From assembly GCF_014695715.1 (NCBI RefSeq), contig NZ_JACJOT010000008.1:496001-560000 (forward strand): a stretch of DNA of 64,000 nucleotides. The letters run 5' to 3'. Source of the DNA: Microcoleus sp. FACHB-68 (GTDB lineage Bacteria > Cyanobacteriota > Cyanobacteriia > Cyanobacteriales > Oscillatoriaceae). Position numbers and translations under genes: made by a program. The notes below the pieces were generated by a model, which made no database searches, was not told the DNA's origin, and saw only the letters and a program-made list of their open reading frames with translations. Positions 46,390 to 55,874 of this stretch are shown in pieces; position 1 is the first letter of the stretch, and the number at the start of each line of letters is the position of its first letter.

Positions 46390-47194
46390 GAAATTCAACC
46401 TGCCAAATTGCCAACTTTAAAAAATTACCAAGCCTGATAGCGGCATCAATTTGAGAGACTTTATAGCGTGATGTCAAAATTCTAGAAAACTGGAAAACCC
46501 TATAATTCCTGTGTGTGTTGTTACCCTTGTTCTCTGTCATCGTTGATTAACCGCACGCTGAAATAACCAGCAGAGCTAGGTTGATAGAGTTGCACCCCAG
46601 AGCTGACTAAGGTGCTAATGGTTGCGCTCGCTTGCTTTTTTGCCAAGCGAGCATTAGATAAATATATCTAGAGATAGATACGGATATCAAGACTATAATG
46701 ATTAATAGAATTGTAAGTAATAATTCACTCATTTTCTACACCACCAACTCAAGAAGAAAACGCCTCTATATGTTTTGTTACCAATGATACAACCTGAATT
46801 TTGATTGCTTGATATTGGCCGGCACTAAGCAGACTCAAATTCATTGTAAAAGTTCCAGAGGCAGGTGTTTGGATACTTTTTCAGAGAAGCTTAGGTTATA
46901 GAGCAAGGTTGCAATAAGCAAGCAATAAAATTAATAAATTCAGGTAGAATAGTGAAAACGATCGCTTAGAATCGGCTAGGTGCCGATGCAGTCAGCTGTG
47001 TAATTTATCACAGCATCATGTTAAGCACGTTTTTTTTGCCCAAAATTGAGTGATTGAGGACTTAGTCAAATAGAAAGAGGTGAGATCAAACCTAAAAAAC
47101 GAATCATTCAAGCGATTGTTAGCAATAAAGAAAGAAACGAATAGTTTTAGACAAAAGTCATTGTGCGGTTAAAAGTTTAAGCTGAGGATAGACG
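46390..47194. other. 805-bp intergenic region upstream of the synthetase gene
   Basis: It contains one possible small minus-strand gene (46607-46732) and within it a hairpin, GCTCGCTTG (46626-46634) pairing with CAAGCGAGC (46644-46652). The rest, about 460 bp directly before the synthetase, is AT-rich and presumably regulatory. No RNA gene was recognised. Confidence 0.5.
46607..46732 (-). CDS. Possible small single-span membrane protein (41 residues)
   Basis: The minus strand from the ATG at 46732 reads MSELLLTILLIIIVLISVSI, then RYIYLMLAWQKSKR and a short Pro-containing end, stopping at TAG 46607-46609. The layout (acidic N-terminus, one 17-20 residue hydrophobic helix, positive C-terminal side) is that of a small membrane protein, and GGTGG sits about 10 bases before the ATG. 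I do not recognise a family; it does not match the small photosystem or cytochrome b6f subunits I know. A conserved inverted repeat lies in its last third, so an RNA role for this stretch is an alternative. Confidence 0.4.
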   Translation of the reverse strand: MSELLLTILLIIIVLISVSISRYIYLMLAWQKSKRAQPLAP

Positions 47195-49948
47195 GTGAAT
47201 TACAACTCAACAGCTACAATAGAACGTTTAAAAGTTACGGGAGTGGCTCAAATCTTTGAGGTTCAGGCCGAACTTACTCCCGATGCGATCGCGGTGAGGT
47301 GTGAAGAGCGGCAGCTAACTTACCGAGAACTCAATGCAAAAGCGAACCAGCTTGCAAATTATCTCAAAACCTGCGGCATTGAACCAGAAGTGCGAGTCGG
47401 AATTTGCGCGGAACGTTCACTGGAAATGGTGATTGGAATTTTGGGCATTCTTAAGGCCGGTGGCGCTTATGTTCCCCTAGATCCCGCCTATCCACAAGAA
47501 CGCCTAAGTTTTATTCTGCAAGAAACTCAACTGCCCCTACTGCTGACTCAGAGCCATCTGGTGAAAGCAATCCCGCAGCAAGCAACACAGCTGCTCTGCT
47601 TAGACACAGACTGGGAAACTATTGCCCTACATAGCGATCAGCAGCCAGCCATAGAGGTAAAACCGGAAAACCTCGCCTATGTCATGTATACGTCTGGCTC
47701 CACCGGCAAGCCAAAAGGCGTGCAAATTACCCACGCAAATGTCTGGTACTATATTCAGGCGATTGCCAAAGTCTTAGAAGTCAACGCACAAGATGTCTAT
47801 CTCCACACGGCATCTTTCTCCTTTTCCTCATCCGTTCGGCAGTTAATGCTGCCCCTGTCGCAAGGCGCGACCAGTATCATCGCCACCCGCGAACAAATAA
47901 AAAATCCCCTCAGCCTTTTCGAGCTGATCCAGAAACAAGGTGTCACCGTCTCAGACACAGTCCCTTCAGTTTGGCGTTATGGACTACAAGCAGTCGAAGG
48001 GCTAGATCCAGTCCGCGCCGAGGCACTGATGTCATCTAAATTACGGATGATTCTGCTTTCTGGGGAAATAACGCCGTGTCAACTGTTGCAAAAAATACGT
48101 GGCAAATTAAAAAATCAGCCCCGCATTTTCAACATTTACGGTCAAACAGAAACCATTGGCACCTGCGCTTATCCCATCCCAGAACACTTTGACCGGGAAC
48201 AAGGATATGTACCTGTAGGCTATCCTTACCCTCATAACCAAGCTTACATACTCAATGCCAAGGGGCAGGGCGTCGCAGTTGGGGAGATCGGTGAGCTGCA
48301 TATAGCCGGTGCTTGCCTGACTCGCGGCTATCTCAACCGGCCCGAACTCAATGCTGAAAAGTTTATCTCAAATACCTTTGCCGGCAGACCCTCAAGCCCA
48401 TCACAGTCCTCGTCCAAACTCTTCAAAACCGGCGATCTGGCTCGTTGGTTGCCGGATGGGGCCATAGAACTTGTTGGGCGGACTGACTTTCAGGTAAAAA
48501 TCCGGGGGATGCGCGTTGAGATCGGGGAAATCGAATCATTACTCGAACAGCACCCCGCGATTAAAGAAACTGCGGTGACAGCGAGAGAGGATGTACCCGG
48601 TGATAAGCGTCTAGTCGCTTATATCGTTGCCCACTCACCCTCAAATCACAGCGACGAAAGCGAGTTTAGCGCTGAACTCCGCAGATTTTTAACTGACAAG
48701 TTACCAGACTTCATGGTGCCTTCTAGCTTCGTGGTGCTCAAGGCACTACCACTGACGCCCAACGGCAAACTAGATCGCCGCGCATTGCCGGCTCTCTATT
48801 CTTCCCGCGCCGGCAGCGAAAGAAACGTCGTGTTTCCTCGCAACGGCTTAGAACGCCTGCTCAAAGAAGTTTGGGAAAGAGTGTTAGAAGTCAAGCCGAT
48901 CAGCGTTAAAGACAACTTCTTCGATTTGGGGGGGCACTCCTTAGTCGCCGTACGCTTGCTCTCAGAAATCGAGAATATCTGCGGCAAAAGTCTTCCCTTG
49001 GCGACGCTGCTGCAAGCCCCGACGATTGAAAAGCTGGCTAGAATTATCGAATCAGAAGGTGGGGCGATGCCGGCACAATCCTTGGTGCCGCTGAATCGCG
49101 CGACTGGCAAGCCGCCTTTATTCTGTATTTACGGAATGTTACTTTACCGCGATTTGGCTCGCCATTTCGATGCCGACTGGCCGGTTTACGGGGTCTATCT
49201 AGACGCTGAAATTGAGCTGCTCAAAGCCGGCAAACTGGACGCGCAAACGTCTTCTTTAACCAGTGTCGAGGACGTAGCTAGCCACTACCTCAAAGAAATC
49301 CGAACCCTTCAGCCGACGGGTCCCTATTATCTAGCCGGTGAATCCTTTGGCGGCTTAGTTGCCTTCGAGATGGGGCAGCAGCTACGCGCAGCCGGTGAGC
49401 GAGTGGAACTTGTGGCCTTGTTTGATACCCGATTTCCAGGCGAGACGCCGGAAATGACCTTCCAAAAGCGGCTTTCTCTTCATGTAGAGAAGCTTGGCCA
49501 AGAGGGATTTTCCTACGTTTTAGAAAAAGTTGGCCGCAAGCTCAAGTCCAGTAAGGGTAAGCTTGTTCGCATTGGCGGCAAACTTTCTGGCAAGTCAAAC
49601 AAGGGCAACGCTCAGCCAGAATTAAGCCAACCCGAAGAATCAATTGCCCCTGATGTGCGTATTGCCGTTCGAGAACGGGCGATTGAAAAATACTCCCCCG
49701 AACCCTATGCCGGCAAGCTGGTTTTATTCCGGGCGATGGATCGCACGGCATTTGAGAAATATTACACTGACCCTCAATTGTGGGGTTCCCTGGCTGCTGA
49801 TGGGCTAGAAGTGCACGAAATTGGAGGCGATCACCTTGGCATACTTAAAGAGCCTCACGTAAAAGTTTTGGCTGACAAATTGAAGGAGTCTTTAAAGAGC
49901 ACACAGCCAACAGAAGTTGCACAGCCGGTTGAGATCATCAGGTCTTAA
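47195..49948 (+). CDS. Single-module NRPS-like synthetase: adenylation - carrier - thioesterase
   Basis: A 917-residue enzyme. The adenylation domain (about 20-530) has YTSGSTGKPKGV, YGQTE, TGDLARW and NGKLDRRALP. The carrier domain has DNFFDLGGHSLVAVRLL with phosphopantetheine Ser582. The thioesterase has GESFGG (Ser717) and GGDHLGIL (His880). There is no condensation domain. Where amino-acid adenylation domains carry the Asp that binds the alpha-amino group, this one reads FSSSVR with Ser211, so the substrate is probably not an ordinary alpha-amino acid. Fungal and bacterial A-T-TE enzymes of this order dimerise aryl-keto acids; whether this one does is inference. The start is GTG, with GAGG about 10 bases upstream. 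No tailoring genes are adjacent. Confidence 0.9.
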   Translation: MNYNSTATIERLKVTGVAQIFEVQAELTPDAIAVRCEERQLTYRELNAKANQLANYLKTCGIEPEVRVGICAERSLEMVIGILGILKAGGAYVPLDPAYPQERLSFILQETQLPLLLTQSHLVKAIPQQATQLLCLDTDWETIALHSDQQPAIEVKPENLAYVMYTSGSTGKPKGVQITHANVWYYIQAIAKVLEVNAQDVYLHTASFSFSSSVRQLMLPLSQGATSIIATREQIKNPLSLFELIQKQGVTVSDTVPSVWRYGLQAVEGLDPVRAEALMSSKLRMILLSGEITPCQLLQKIRGKLKNQPRIFNIYGQTETIGTCAYPIPEHFDREQGYVPVGYPYPHNQAYILNAKGQGVAVGEIGELHIAGACLTRGYLNRPELNAEKFISNTFAGRPSSPSQSSSKLFKTGDLARWLPDGAIELVGRTDFQVKIRGMRVEIGEIESLLEQHPAIKETAVTAREDVPGDKRLVAYIVAHSPSNHSDESEFSAELRRFLTDKLPDFMVPSSFVVLKALPLTPNGKLDRRALPALYSSRAGSERNVVFPRNGLERLLKEVWERVLEVKPISVKDNFFDLGGHSLVAVRLLSEIENICGKSLPLATLLQAPTIEKLARIIESEGGAMPAQSLVPLNRATGKPPLFCIYGMLLYRDLARHFDADWPVYGVYLDAEIELLKAGKLDAQTSSLTSVEDVASHYLKEIRTLQPTGPYYLAGESFGGLVAFEMGQQLRAAGERVELVALFDTRFPGETPEMTFQKRLSLHVEKLGQEGFSYVLEKVGRKLKSSKGKLVRIGGKLSGKSNKGNAQPELSQPEESIAPDVRIAVRERAIEKYSPEPYAGKLVLFRAMDRTAFEKYYTDPQLWGSLAADGLEVHEIGGDHLGILKEPHVKVLADKLKESLKSTQPTEVAQPVEIIRS

Positions 49949-49993
49949 ATTCCAGAATAGAATGCAGCCGGTGTCATTTCGATGCCGGCAATG

Positions 49994-50023
49994 TCGGGTG
50001 CATGACTCATGCACCCGATTTTG
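49994..50023 (+). terminator. Bidirectional rho-independent terminator
   Basis: CGGGTGCATGA-C-TCATGCACCCG is a perfect 11-bp inverted repeat (49995-50017) followed by ATTTTGCT. It sits between the convergent synthetase and radA genes and can serve both. Confidence 0.8.
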
Positions 50024-50027
50024 CTAT

Positions 50028-51623
50028 CTAGAACACCGGCTCGTCATCCTCTTCTCCAAATACATCATCCTCCTCGTCTTCCTCATCCGCATAGGAATCT
50101 GCCGGCATAGAAGACTGAGAAGGTTGACCGGGAATTGCCTCCAAAATCGCATCGAGTACCTTAGCAACCGGCACAATATCTAATCCCAAATCAGGCGTCA
50201 TTTGTCCCTTCGGAACAATCGCCCGTTTGAAACCAAGTTTTGCCGCCTCCCGCAGCCGCAATTCCAACTGAGAAACCGGGCGAACTTGGCCCCCTAAGCC
50301 GACTTCCCCAATGATCACGGTGTGCGGATCAACGACGCGATCCCGGAAAGATGCAACCACTGCGATGGCAACGCCTAAGTCAGCAGCCGGCTCATGTACA
50401 CCGATCCCGCCGACTGTGGCGACATAGGTATCTAACTTAGATAAGGGAACCCCTACCCGTTTTTCCAGCACAGCCAGAATTTGCACCAGCCGGTTGCTAT
50501 CAACGCCGGTAGTGGATCGGCGCGGCGAACCAAAGCTGGCAGGACTAACCAAAGCTTGCACTTCCACCACAATCGGTCGCGTTCCCTCACACGCCACGAC
50601 GGTAGAACTACCGGAGATCAAGTCATCCCGGCTGCCTAAGAATAGCTCTGATGGGTTCTCGATTTCCCGCAACCCGTTGGCAACCATTTCAAAGACGCCG
50701 ATTTCGTGGGTCGCGCCAAAGCGGTTTTTCATTGAGCGTAAGAGCCGGTGAGAGGCAAAGCGATCGCCTTCAAAGAAAAGCACGGTATCGACAAGGTGTT
50801 CTAAAACTCTGGGACCGGCAATTCCGCCTTCTTTGGTTACGTGTCCAACAATAAACAAGGTGATATTCTCCCGCTTCGCCACCTGCATCAGCGCGTTTGT
50901 GCATTCACGCACCTGCGCCACTGATCCCGGCGCTGAAGTGAGTGAGGGAAAGTAAATCGTTTGGATACTATCAATCACTGCCAAATTGGGTTTGAGCGAT
51001 TCGAGTTCCCTGAGGATTTCTTCCAAATTGGTTTCTGGCAGCAGGTAGAAACTTGGATCAAAATGGGAATGAGGGACGAGTTTACCGGCATCATTTTCGT
51101 TTCCCCTCTCGTCGGCTTCGGGAGCAACATCGGGATCATCATCTGCCGGCGCGTAAGCCTGCAGGCGTTGCGCTCGCAATTTCACCTGCTGTCCCGACTC
51201 TTCCCCAGAAATATAGAGGACGCGAGAATTGTAGGACAGTTGATTGGCCACTTGCAGCAACAGGGTTGATTTCCCAATTCCTGGTTCTCCGCCGATCAGT
51301 ACCAGAGAACCAGGGACGATGCCACCTCCCAACACCCGATCTAATTCCCCAAAGCCAGAGGGAGAGCGAGTTAGGCTAGTGTCGGCAATTTGAGAGAGCT
51401 TGAAGGAGGATCTGGGTTGACCGGCTTGTTTATCTGGCGCTTGCCCGTTTTCCTTCATCCAGGTACTGCCGTTTAAGCTGGGGCGATAAGGATTAGCCGG
51501 CACCGAGGTTGTTACCTGCTCAACCAAAGCGTTCCAGCTCTCGCAGGCTGGACATTTACCAAAGTATTGCGGGAACTCTGCACCGCATTCGTTACAAATG
51601 TACTGGGTTCGAGGCTTCGGCAT
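50028..51623 (-). CDS. radA: DNA repair protein RadA (Sms)
   Basis: A 531-residue DNA-dependent ATPase that drives branch migration in recombination. It has the N-terminal C4 zinc motif (CNECGAEF and CPACESW), a RecA-like core with Walker A GGEPGIGKSTLL, the RadA-specific KNRFGATHEIG motif and a C-terminal Lon-like domain (DLGVAIAVVASFRD, GEVGLGGQVRPV). An acidic tail of Asp/Glu ends the protein. A variable insert of about 50 residues (around 155-205) separates the Walker A and B regions. Confidence 0.96.
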   Translation of the reverse strand: MPKPRTQYICNECGAEFPQYFGKCPACESWNALVEQVTTSVPANPYRPSLNGSTWMKENGQAPDKQAGQPRSSFKLSQIADTSLTRSPSGFGELDRVLGGGIVPGSLVLIGGEPGIGKSTLLLQVANQLSYNSRVLYISGEESGQQVKLRAQRLQAYAPADDDPDVAPEADERGNENDAGKLVPHSHFDPSFYLLPETNLEEILRELESLKPNLAVIDSIQTIYFPSLTSAPGSVAQVRECTNALMQVAKRENITLFIVGHVTKEGGIAGPRVLEHLVDTVLFFEGDRFASHRLLRSMKNRFGATHEIGVFEMVANGLREIENPSELFLGSRDDLISGSSTVVACEGTRPIVVEVQALVSPASFGSPRRSTTGVDSNRLVQILAVLEKRVGVPLSKLDTYVATVGGIGVHEPAADLGVAIAVVASFRDRVVDPHTVIIGEVGLGGQVRPVSQLELRLREAAKLGFKRAIVPKGQMTPDLGLDIVPVAKVLDAILEAIPGQPSQSSMPADSYADEEDEEDDVFGEEDDEPVF

Positions 51624-51792
51624 TCCTTTAGTTGTTAAAAACCCTGAATATTGATATAAATCTTAAAAAAGCCTGAAATCTAAGATAGACAAGAATTCCA
51701 GCCCTCTTAAGACTACGGAATGTGAGACAATTCTAATGATAGAGTAGTAAAAATTAATCCTTAGAAATCACACTTAAGGAGCGTTGGGTAGC

Positions 51793-52521
51793 TTGGAAAA
51801 CCATAAGGAAAAGATACTGGTAGTTGATGACGAAGCCAGTATCCGTCGGATTTTGGAAACGCGCCTTTCCATGATTGGCTATGACGTGGTAACAGCGGCT
51901 GACGGAGAAGAAGCCCTGGAGACTTTTCGCAGCGCGATTCCCGATCTGGTCGTTCTGGATGTGATGATGCCGAAGCTCGATGGCTACGGTGTCTGTCAAG
52001 AGTTGCGAAAAGAATCAGATGTGCCCATCATCATGCTAACAGCCTTGGGAGATGTGGCGGATCGGATCACCGGCCTGGAGTTGGGGGCTGATGATTATGT
52101 AGTCAAGCCGTTCTCTCCAAAAGAACTAGAAGCTCGTATTCGCTCAGTGTTGCGTCGCGTAGACAAAACCGGCGCATCAGGGATTCCCAGTTCTGGAGTC
52201 ATTCATGTCAGCAGCTTGCGAATTGACACGAACAAGCGGCAAGTCTACAAGGGAGATGAGCGCATTCGTCTCACCGGCATGGAGTTCAGTTTACTGGAAC
52301 TGTTGGTCAGCCGGTCGGGTGAGCCGTTCTCTCGCTCGGAGATTTTGCAGGAAGTGTGGGGCTACACCCCAGAGCGTCATGTGGATACGCGGGTGGTGGA
52401 TGTTCACATCTCGCGTCTGAGAGCAAAGTTAGAAGATGACCCCAGTAATCCAGAGCTGATTCTCACAGCACGCGGCACCGGCTATTTATTCCAAAGGATC
52501 GTTGAACCTGGGGAAGAGTGA
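51793..52521 (+). CDS. rpaB: OmpR-class response regulator RpaB
   Basis: RpaB is the essential cyanobacterial regulator that, with the kinase NblS, controls high-light, photosystem and clock-output genes through HLR1 sites. The 242-residue product has receiver VVDDEASIRRILETRLSMIG, phospho-acceptor Asp56 (VLDVMMP), VVKPFSPKELEARI, and a winged helix with GMEFSLLELL and DTRVVDVHISRLRAKLE. TTG codons occur at 51784 and 51793. The Shine-Dalgarno AAGGAG (51776-51781) is 2 nt from the first and 11 nt from the second, and family members begin at the second (LENHKEKILVV), so 51793 was chosen. A likely target, the kaiA promoter region, is in the same window. Confidence 0.93.
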   Translation: MENHKEKILVVDDEASIRRILETRLSMIGYDVVTAADGEEALETFRSAIPDLVVLDVMMPKLDGYGVCQELRKESDVPIIMLTALGDVADRITGLELGADDYVVKPFSPKELEARIRSVLRRVDKTGASGIPSSGVIHVSSLRIDTNKRQVYKGDERIRLTGMEFSLLELLVSRSGEPFSRSEILQEVWGYTPERHVDTRVVDVHISRLRAKLEDDPSNPELILTARGTGYLFQRIVEPGEE

Positions 52522-52636
52522 TTTCACACTCCGTTGTCAGTTGTCAGGGCTGAAACAATACCACAAAATCAAAATTTTGTCAAGCTGGCTTTGTCAGTTG
52601 TAAAGGACAGAGGACAAATGACACAGAACAAAAAGC

Positions 52637-53287
52637 ATGGCTAAACCTGATCAAAATCAAGTGCTACGCCAGTTGCCTCTCGTTGCGGGTGGGCTGGCGG
52701 GTGTGCTGCTGCTGCTCAACCGCTTTCTGACACCGCAGTTAACCGAGTCACAAGCTCGCTCAGATGCCTTGGGGGTGCTGTTAAGTGCGTTGTTAATTTT
52801 GACAGGGTTGCTATGGCAGCAGGTGCAGCCGCGCTCGCCGGAGGTGGTTGAGCTGGTGGGCGAAGAAGGCTTTGAACTGGCACCCGATTTGCCAGAGCCG
52901 GTGAAAACTGAACTCGCCTGGGCGTCTCGTCAACTGCTCACGAACACAGTAACGCGCTCGCTGGTTGTTTGGTATCAGGGGCGTGTGCTGCTGCGGCGGG
53001 GCGTTTTGGGCGCAAATTCACAAGTGAAACCGGGAGCGATTTTGCAGCGGGTTTTAGATAAACAACAGCCGGTTTATTTAGTGGCGCTCAAGCTTTATCC
53101 AGGGCGCATCGAGTTTGACTATTTGCCAGAAAATACTCAGGGTGTGATCTGTCAGCCGGTGGGAAATCGAGGCGTCATGGTGTTGGGCGCAAATGCCCCT
53201 CGCAGTTATACGAAACAAGATGAAAACTGGATTGAGGGAATTGCCAATAAACTAGACGATACCCTGAGCCGGTATCTTGAAGCGTGA
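52637..53287 (+). CDS. Cofactor assembly of complex C subunit B (CCB family)
   Basis: A 216-residue protein with two N-terminal membrane helices (about 13-30 and 42-62) and a soluble domain (EVVELVGEEGFELAPDLP, TRSLVVWYQGRVLLRRG, NRGVMVLGANAPRSY). In plants and algae the CCB2/CCB4 proteins of this family attach heme c-i to cytochrome b6. It is in the same direction as rpaB, 115 bp downstream, across short TTGTCAG-type repeats. Confidence 0.8.
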   Translation: MAKPDQNQVLRQLPLVAGGLAGVLLLLNRFLTPQLTESQARSDALGVLLSALLILTGLLWQQVQPRSPEVVELVGEEGFELAPDLPEPVKTELAWASRQLLTNTVTRSLVVWYQGRVLLRRGVLGANSQVKPGAILQRVLDKQQPVYLVALKLYPGRIEFDYLPENTQGVICQPVGNRGVMVLGANAPRSYTKQDENWIEGIANKLDDTLSRYLEA

Positions 53288-53348
53288 AGAAGCGAACACA
53301 GCGTTTGGCTTAAATAATGATGTTGCACCAGTGGAGATTTAAAATTCG

Positions 53349-53864
53349 ATGACAATTCTCTATGGGCTGCTTATTTTAGTGATGCTCGTGGGTGTGGTGG
53401 GGGCAGTGGTTCCCGGCATTCCGGGGGTGAGTTTAATTTTAGGGGCAATTGTTGTTTGGGGCGTCGTTCAGGGCTTCGCCGGCTTAGCATGGCCCTTGGG
53501 AGTGGCAATCGTGGTTTTGCTGGTCAGTATTGGCGTTGATTTTCTGGCGACTTACTGGGGGGCAAAACAAGCCGGCGCGAGCAAGTGGGGGCAGATTGGT
53601 GCCGTTGTCGGCTTAGTTTTGGGGTTTTTAGGCTTGCTGCCGGCACTCCCGTTGGGTGGCCCGTTGCTGGGCATTTTGCTGGGTCCGCTATTAGGTGCGA
53701 TTATTGGTGAATATCTCTACCAGCGAGACTTAAACTTAGCCATTAAAGCCGCTGTTGGAATTTTGGTGGGTTCACTTATTGGAAATTTGATTCAAGGAGT
53801 CCTGGCAATTGCAACAGTGGTGGTTTTTGTGGTTTCCACTTGGTCGCAAATTGCTGGGGCGTAG
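53349..53864 (+). CDS. DUF456 membrane protein
   Basis: A 171-residue, very hydrophobic protein with about five membrane segments and Gly/Pro-rich turns (VVGAVVPGIPGVSLILGA, LPLGGPLLGILLGPLLGAIIGE) typical of DUF456. Function unknown. It lies 61 bp after the CCB-type gene and may share its transcript. Confidence 0.85.
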   Translation: MTILYGLLILVMLVGVVGAVVPGIPGVSLILGAIVVWGVVQGFAGLAWPLGVAIVVLLVSIGVDFLATYWGAKQAGASKWGQIGAVVGLVLGFLGLLPALPLGGPLLGILLGPLLGAIIGEYLYQRDLNLAIKAAVGILVGSLIGNLIQGVLAIATVVVFVVSTWSQIAGA

Positions 53865-54071
53865 AAACACAATTGACAGGCGTGCCGGCACCTAGTTTTT
53901 AACTTTGAAATGCGATTACCATTCATTAAGTTATGCCGGCACGTTTGTTCTAATTTGTTTAGTTCGCTGTCTCCTGTTTTCGTATTATAAAAACTCGTCG
54001 TTCAAACTTCTAGCCGGCTAACCCAGCATTAACAAATCAGATGGGTTCTGGATCACACAGTGGGGGCCACC

Positions 54072-54473
54072 ATGAATCAAGATGAAATTGTAGCGTTAGG
54101 AGCTTCATTGCACCGCATCGATCAGAAGCTATTAAAACCGAAAAGCAAAGGTTTTATTATCCGAATTTGGTATCAAGGAGAAGAACCTTATTTTGATATG
54201 TTTCTTGATCTTCTAGGTAATGATGTTGTTTGGTTTCAGTTTACGCTTCGAGGGAAAACTCTTTCGTGGAATCAAAAGCAATCATGTCTGCAAACCGGCT
54301 CAACAAATGAGTTAGTGGTTGATGATATCACCTACTATTCGGCGAGTAAAGTTATTAAAAGTGACAGCAATCCAGACATTGATTTTATTAAATTAGCGCA
54401 AGCAATTCTAAAAACCCGTGCCGGTGACGCTATTTTCGATAAAGCGCTCGCACTCTTCCATACAAAAAATTAA
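54072..54473 (+). CDS. Hypothetical protein
   Basis: A 133-residue soluble protein that I do not recognise. It starts with a helical region (MNQDEIVALGASLHRIDQKL) followed by beta-rich sequence (GFIIRIWYQGEEPYFDMFLD, VVWFQFTLRGKTLSW) and ends in a helix. No signal peptide or membrane segment. A GTG at 54060 would add four residues; the ATG at 54072 follows GGGGG and is preferred. The reading frame is clean and no overlapping frame is better. Confidence 0.7.
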   Translation: MNQDEIVALGASLHRIDQKLLKPKSKGFIIRIWYQGEEPYFDMFLDLLGNDVVWFQFTLRGKTLSWNQKQSCLQTGSTNELVVDDITYYSASKVIKSDSNPDIDFIKLAQAILKTRAGDAIFDKALALFHTKN

Positions 54474-54690
54474 ATAAATGCTTAAATTGAAAGAACTGCG
54501 GCCCAAAAATGATATCTAACAGCTACTCATAACAATTTCTATACCGATCTATAGCTATTATTAATATTTTGATATTAGCACAAATGCCCACTTAGTTTTG
54601 AAATGAGAGCTAGCCGGGTAAGTTAACTTGGGCACGGCTAAGGTTGTCGTCAAAACGTTATAATACGTCGGTTCCTATCTAACGGATGAC

Positions 54691-55779
54691 ATGACTCTGT
54701 CCAAGCTCGCTGTTCCCAAAATCACGTTTTCTAAAAGCATTGGTTTCAGAAAAGAACTCAACCGACGAGTTGAAGCTTATTTTGAAACAGAAAATATTTC
54801 TCAACGAGATAATTTGGCCATGTACCTGAAAACCGCAATTATTTGCGCTTGGGTGCTTTCGGCGTGGCTATTTATTCTCTTCGTGCCATCATCTGGGTTG
54901 GTAAAAATTCTCGGCTGTGTGGTTCTAGCTTTGGGGATGGTTGCCTTTGCCTTCAATGTCGGACATGATGCCAATCATGGCAGTTATTCCTCTCGCAAAT
55001 GGGTCAATAGTCTATTTGGTTTCGCTTTAGATGTCTTAGGAGCCTCTAGCTATTTATGGCGATACAGCCATAATAAACTTCACCATACTTATACCAACAT
55101 AGCTGAGCATGATTTTGATATAAACGGTGAGGGTTTGGTGCGTTTGTCTCCCGATCAAGAGTCCCGATGGTTTTATCGTTACCAACATATTTACACTTGG
55201 TTGTTATATGGATTTTTGCAGACTCACTGGTTTGTTGAGGATATCAATGTCCTGTTACTCAAACGCAAATATTACAACCACGAGATCCCCACACCAAAAC
55301 CTGCAGATGTTATTACCTTTTTTGCCTTTAAGGTATTTTGGTTGGCTTATGTCATAGGTTTGCCTTTATGGCTGGGTTACACTCCATTACAGATTATTGT
55401 GGGGTTTGTAATTACTACAGTGATCTTTAGTTTTATAGTCGCGCTGGTTTTCCGAGTGGCTCATGTGGTGGACAACGCCGAGTTTATCACTCCCGACCCA
55501 GAAACCAGCAATGTTGATGACGAATGGGCGATTTGTCAAGTTAGAACGACCGTTGATTTTGCGCCAAAAAATCATTTTTTAAACTGGTATCTTGGCGGTT
55601 TAAACTATCAAGTCATTCATCATCTTTTCCCCCATATCTGCCATATTCATTACCCCAAACTCTCCAAAATTGTGAAAGAAGTTTGCGATGAGTTTGAGGT
55701 TGAATATCGAGTGAACGAAACGTTTGCAGAAGCTATCGTTTCAAACTATCGTTTGGTAAAAGCTTTAGGAAATAGCTAA
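54691..55779 (+). CDS. desD: Acyl-lipid Delta-6 desaturase (DesD-like)
   Basis: A 362-residue membrane-bound di-iron enzyme that introduces a double bond at carbon 6 of membrane fatty acids (gamma-linolenic and stearidonic acids). Three histidine boxes: HDANH (from His92), HNKLHH (from His127) and QVIHH (His310). The third box with Gln instead of His marks front-end (Delta-6) desaturases. No cytochrome b5 domain is fused, as in Synechocystis DesD (about 359 residues). TATAAT at 54659-54664 lies 27 bp before the ATG, too near for a long leader, so this would be a short-leader promoter. Confidence 0.92.
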   Translation: MTLSKLAVPKITFSKSIGFRKELNRRVEAYFETENISQRDNLAMYLKTAIICAWVLSAWLFILFVPSSGLVKILGCVVLALGMVAFAFNVGHDANHGSYSSRKWVNSLFGFALDVLGASSYLWRYSHNKLHHTYTNIAEHDFDINGEGLVRLSPDQESRWFYRYQHIYTWLLYGFLQTHWFVEDINVLLLKRKYYNHEIPTPKPADVITFFAFKVFWLAYVIGLPLWLGYTPLQIIVGFVITTVIFSFIVALVFRVAHVVDNAEFITPDPETSNVDDEWAICQVRTTVDFAPKNHFLNWYLGGLNYQVIHHLFPHICHIHYPKLSKIVKEVCDEFEVEYRVNETFAEAIVSNYRLVKALGNS

Positions 55780-55796
55780 GCTTTGCACAAAAAAGT

Positions 55797-55843
55797 AAAG
55801 AGTGAGGAGAGGATCAGGTTTTCTCTCTTCACTCTTTCTTTTT
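55797..55843. terminator. Rho-independent terminator between convergent genes
   Basis: AAAGAGTGAGGAGAG (55797-55811) pairs with CTCTCTTCACTCTTT (55823-55837), 14 of 15 positions plus one G-U-type mismatch, followed by a T-rich run. It can end desD on one strand and the lipoprotein gene on the other. Confidence 0.75.
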
Positions 55844-55874
55844 ATTAACCTCTGCTGATTTCTGTAAGAAAATC

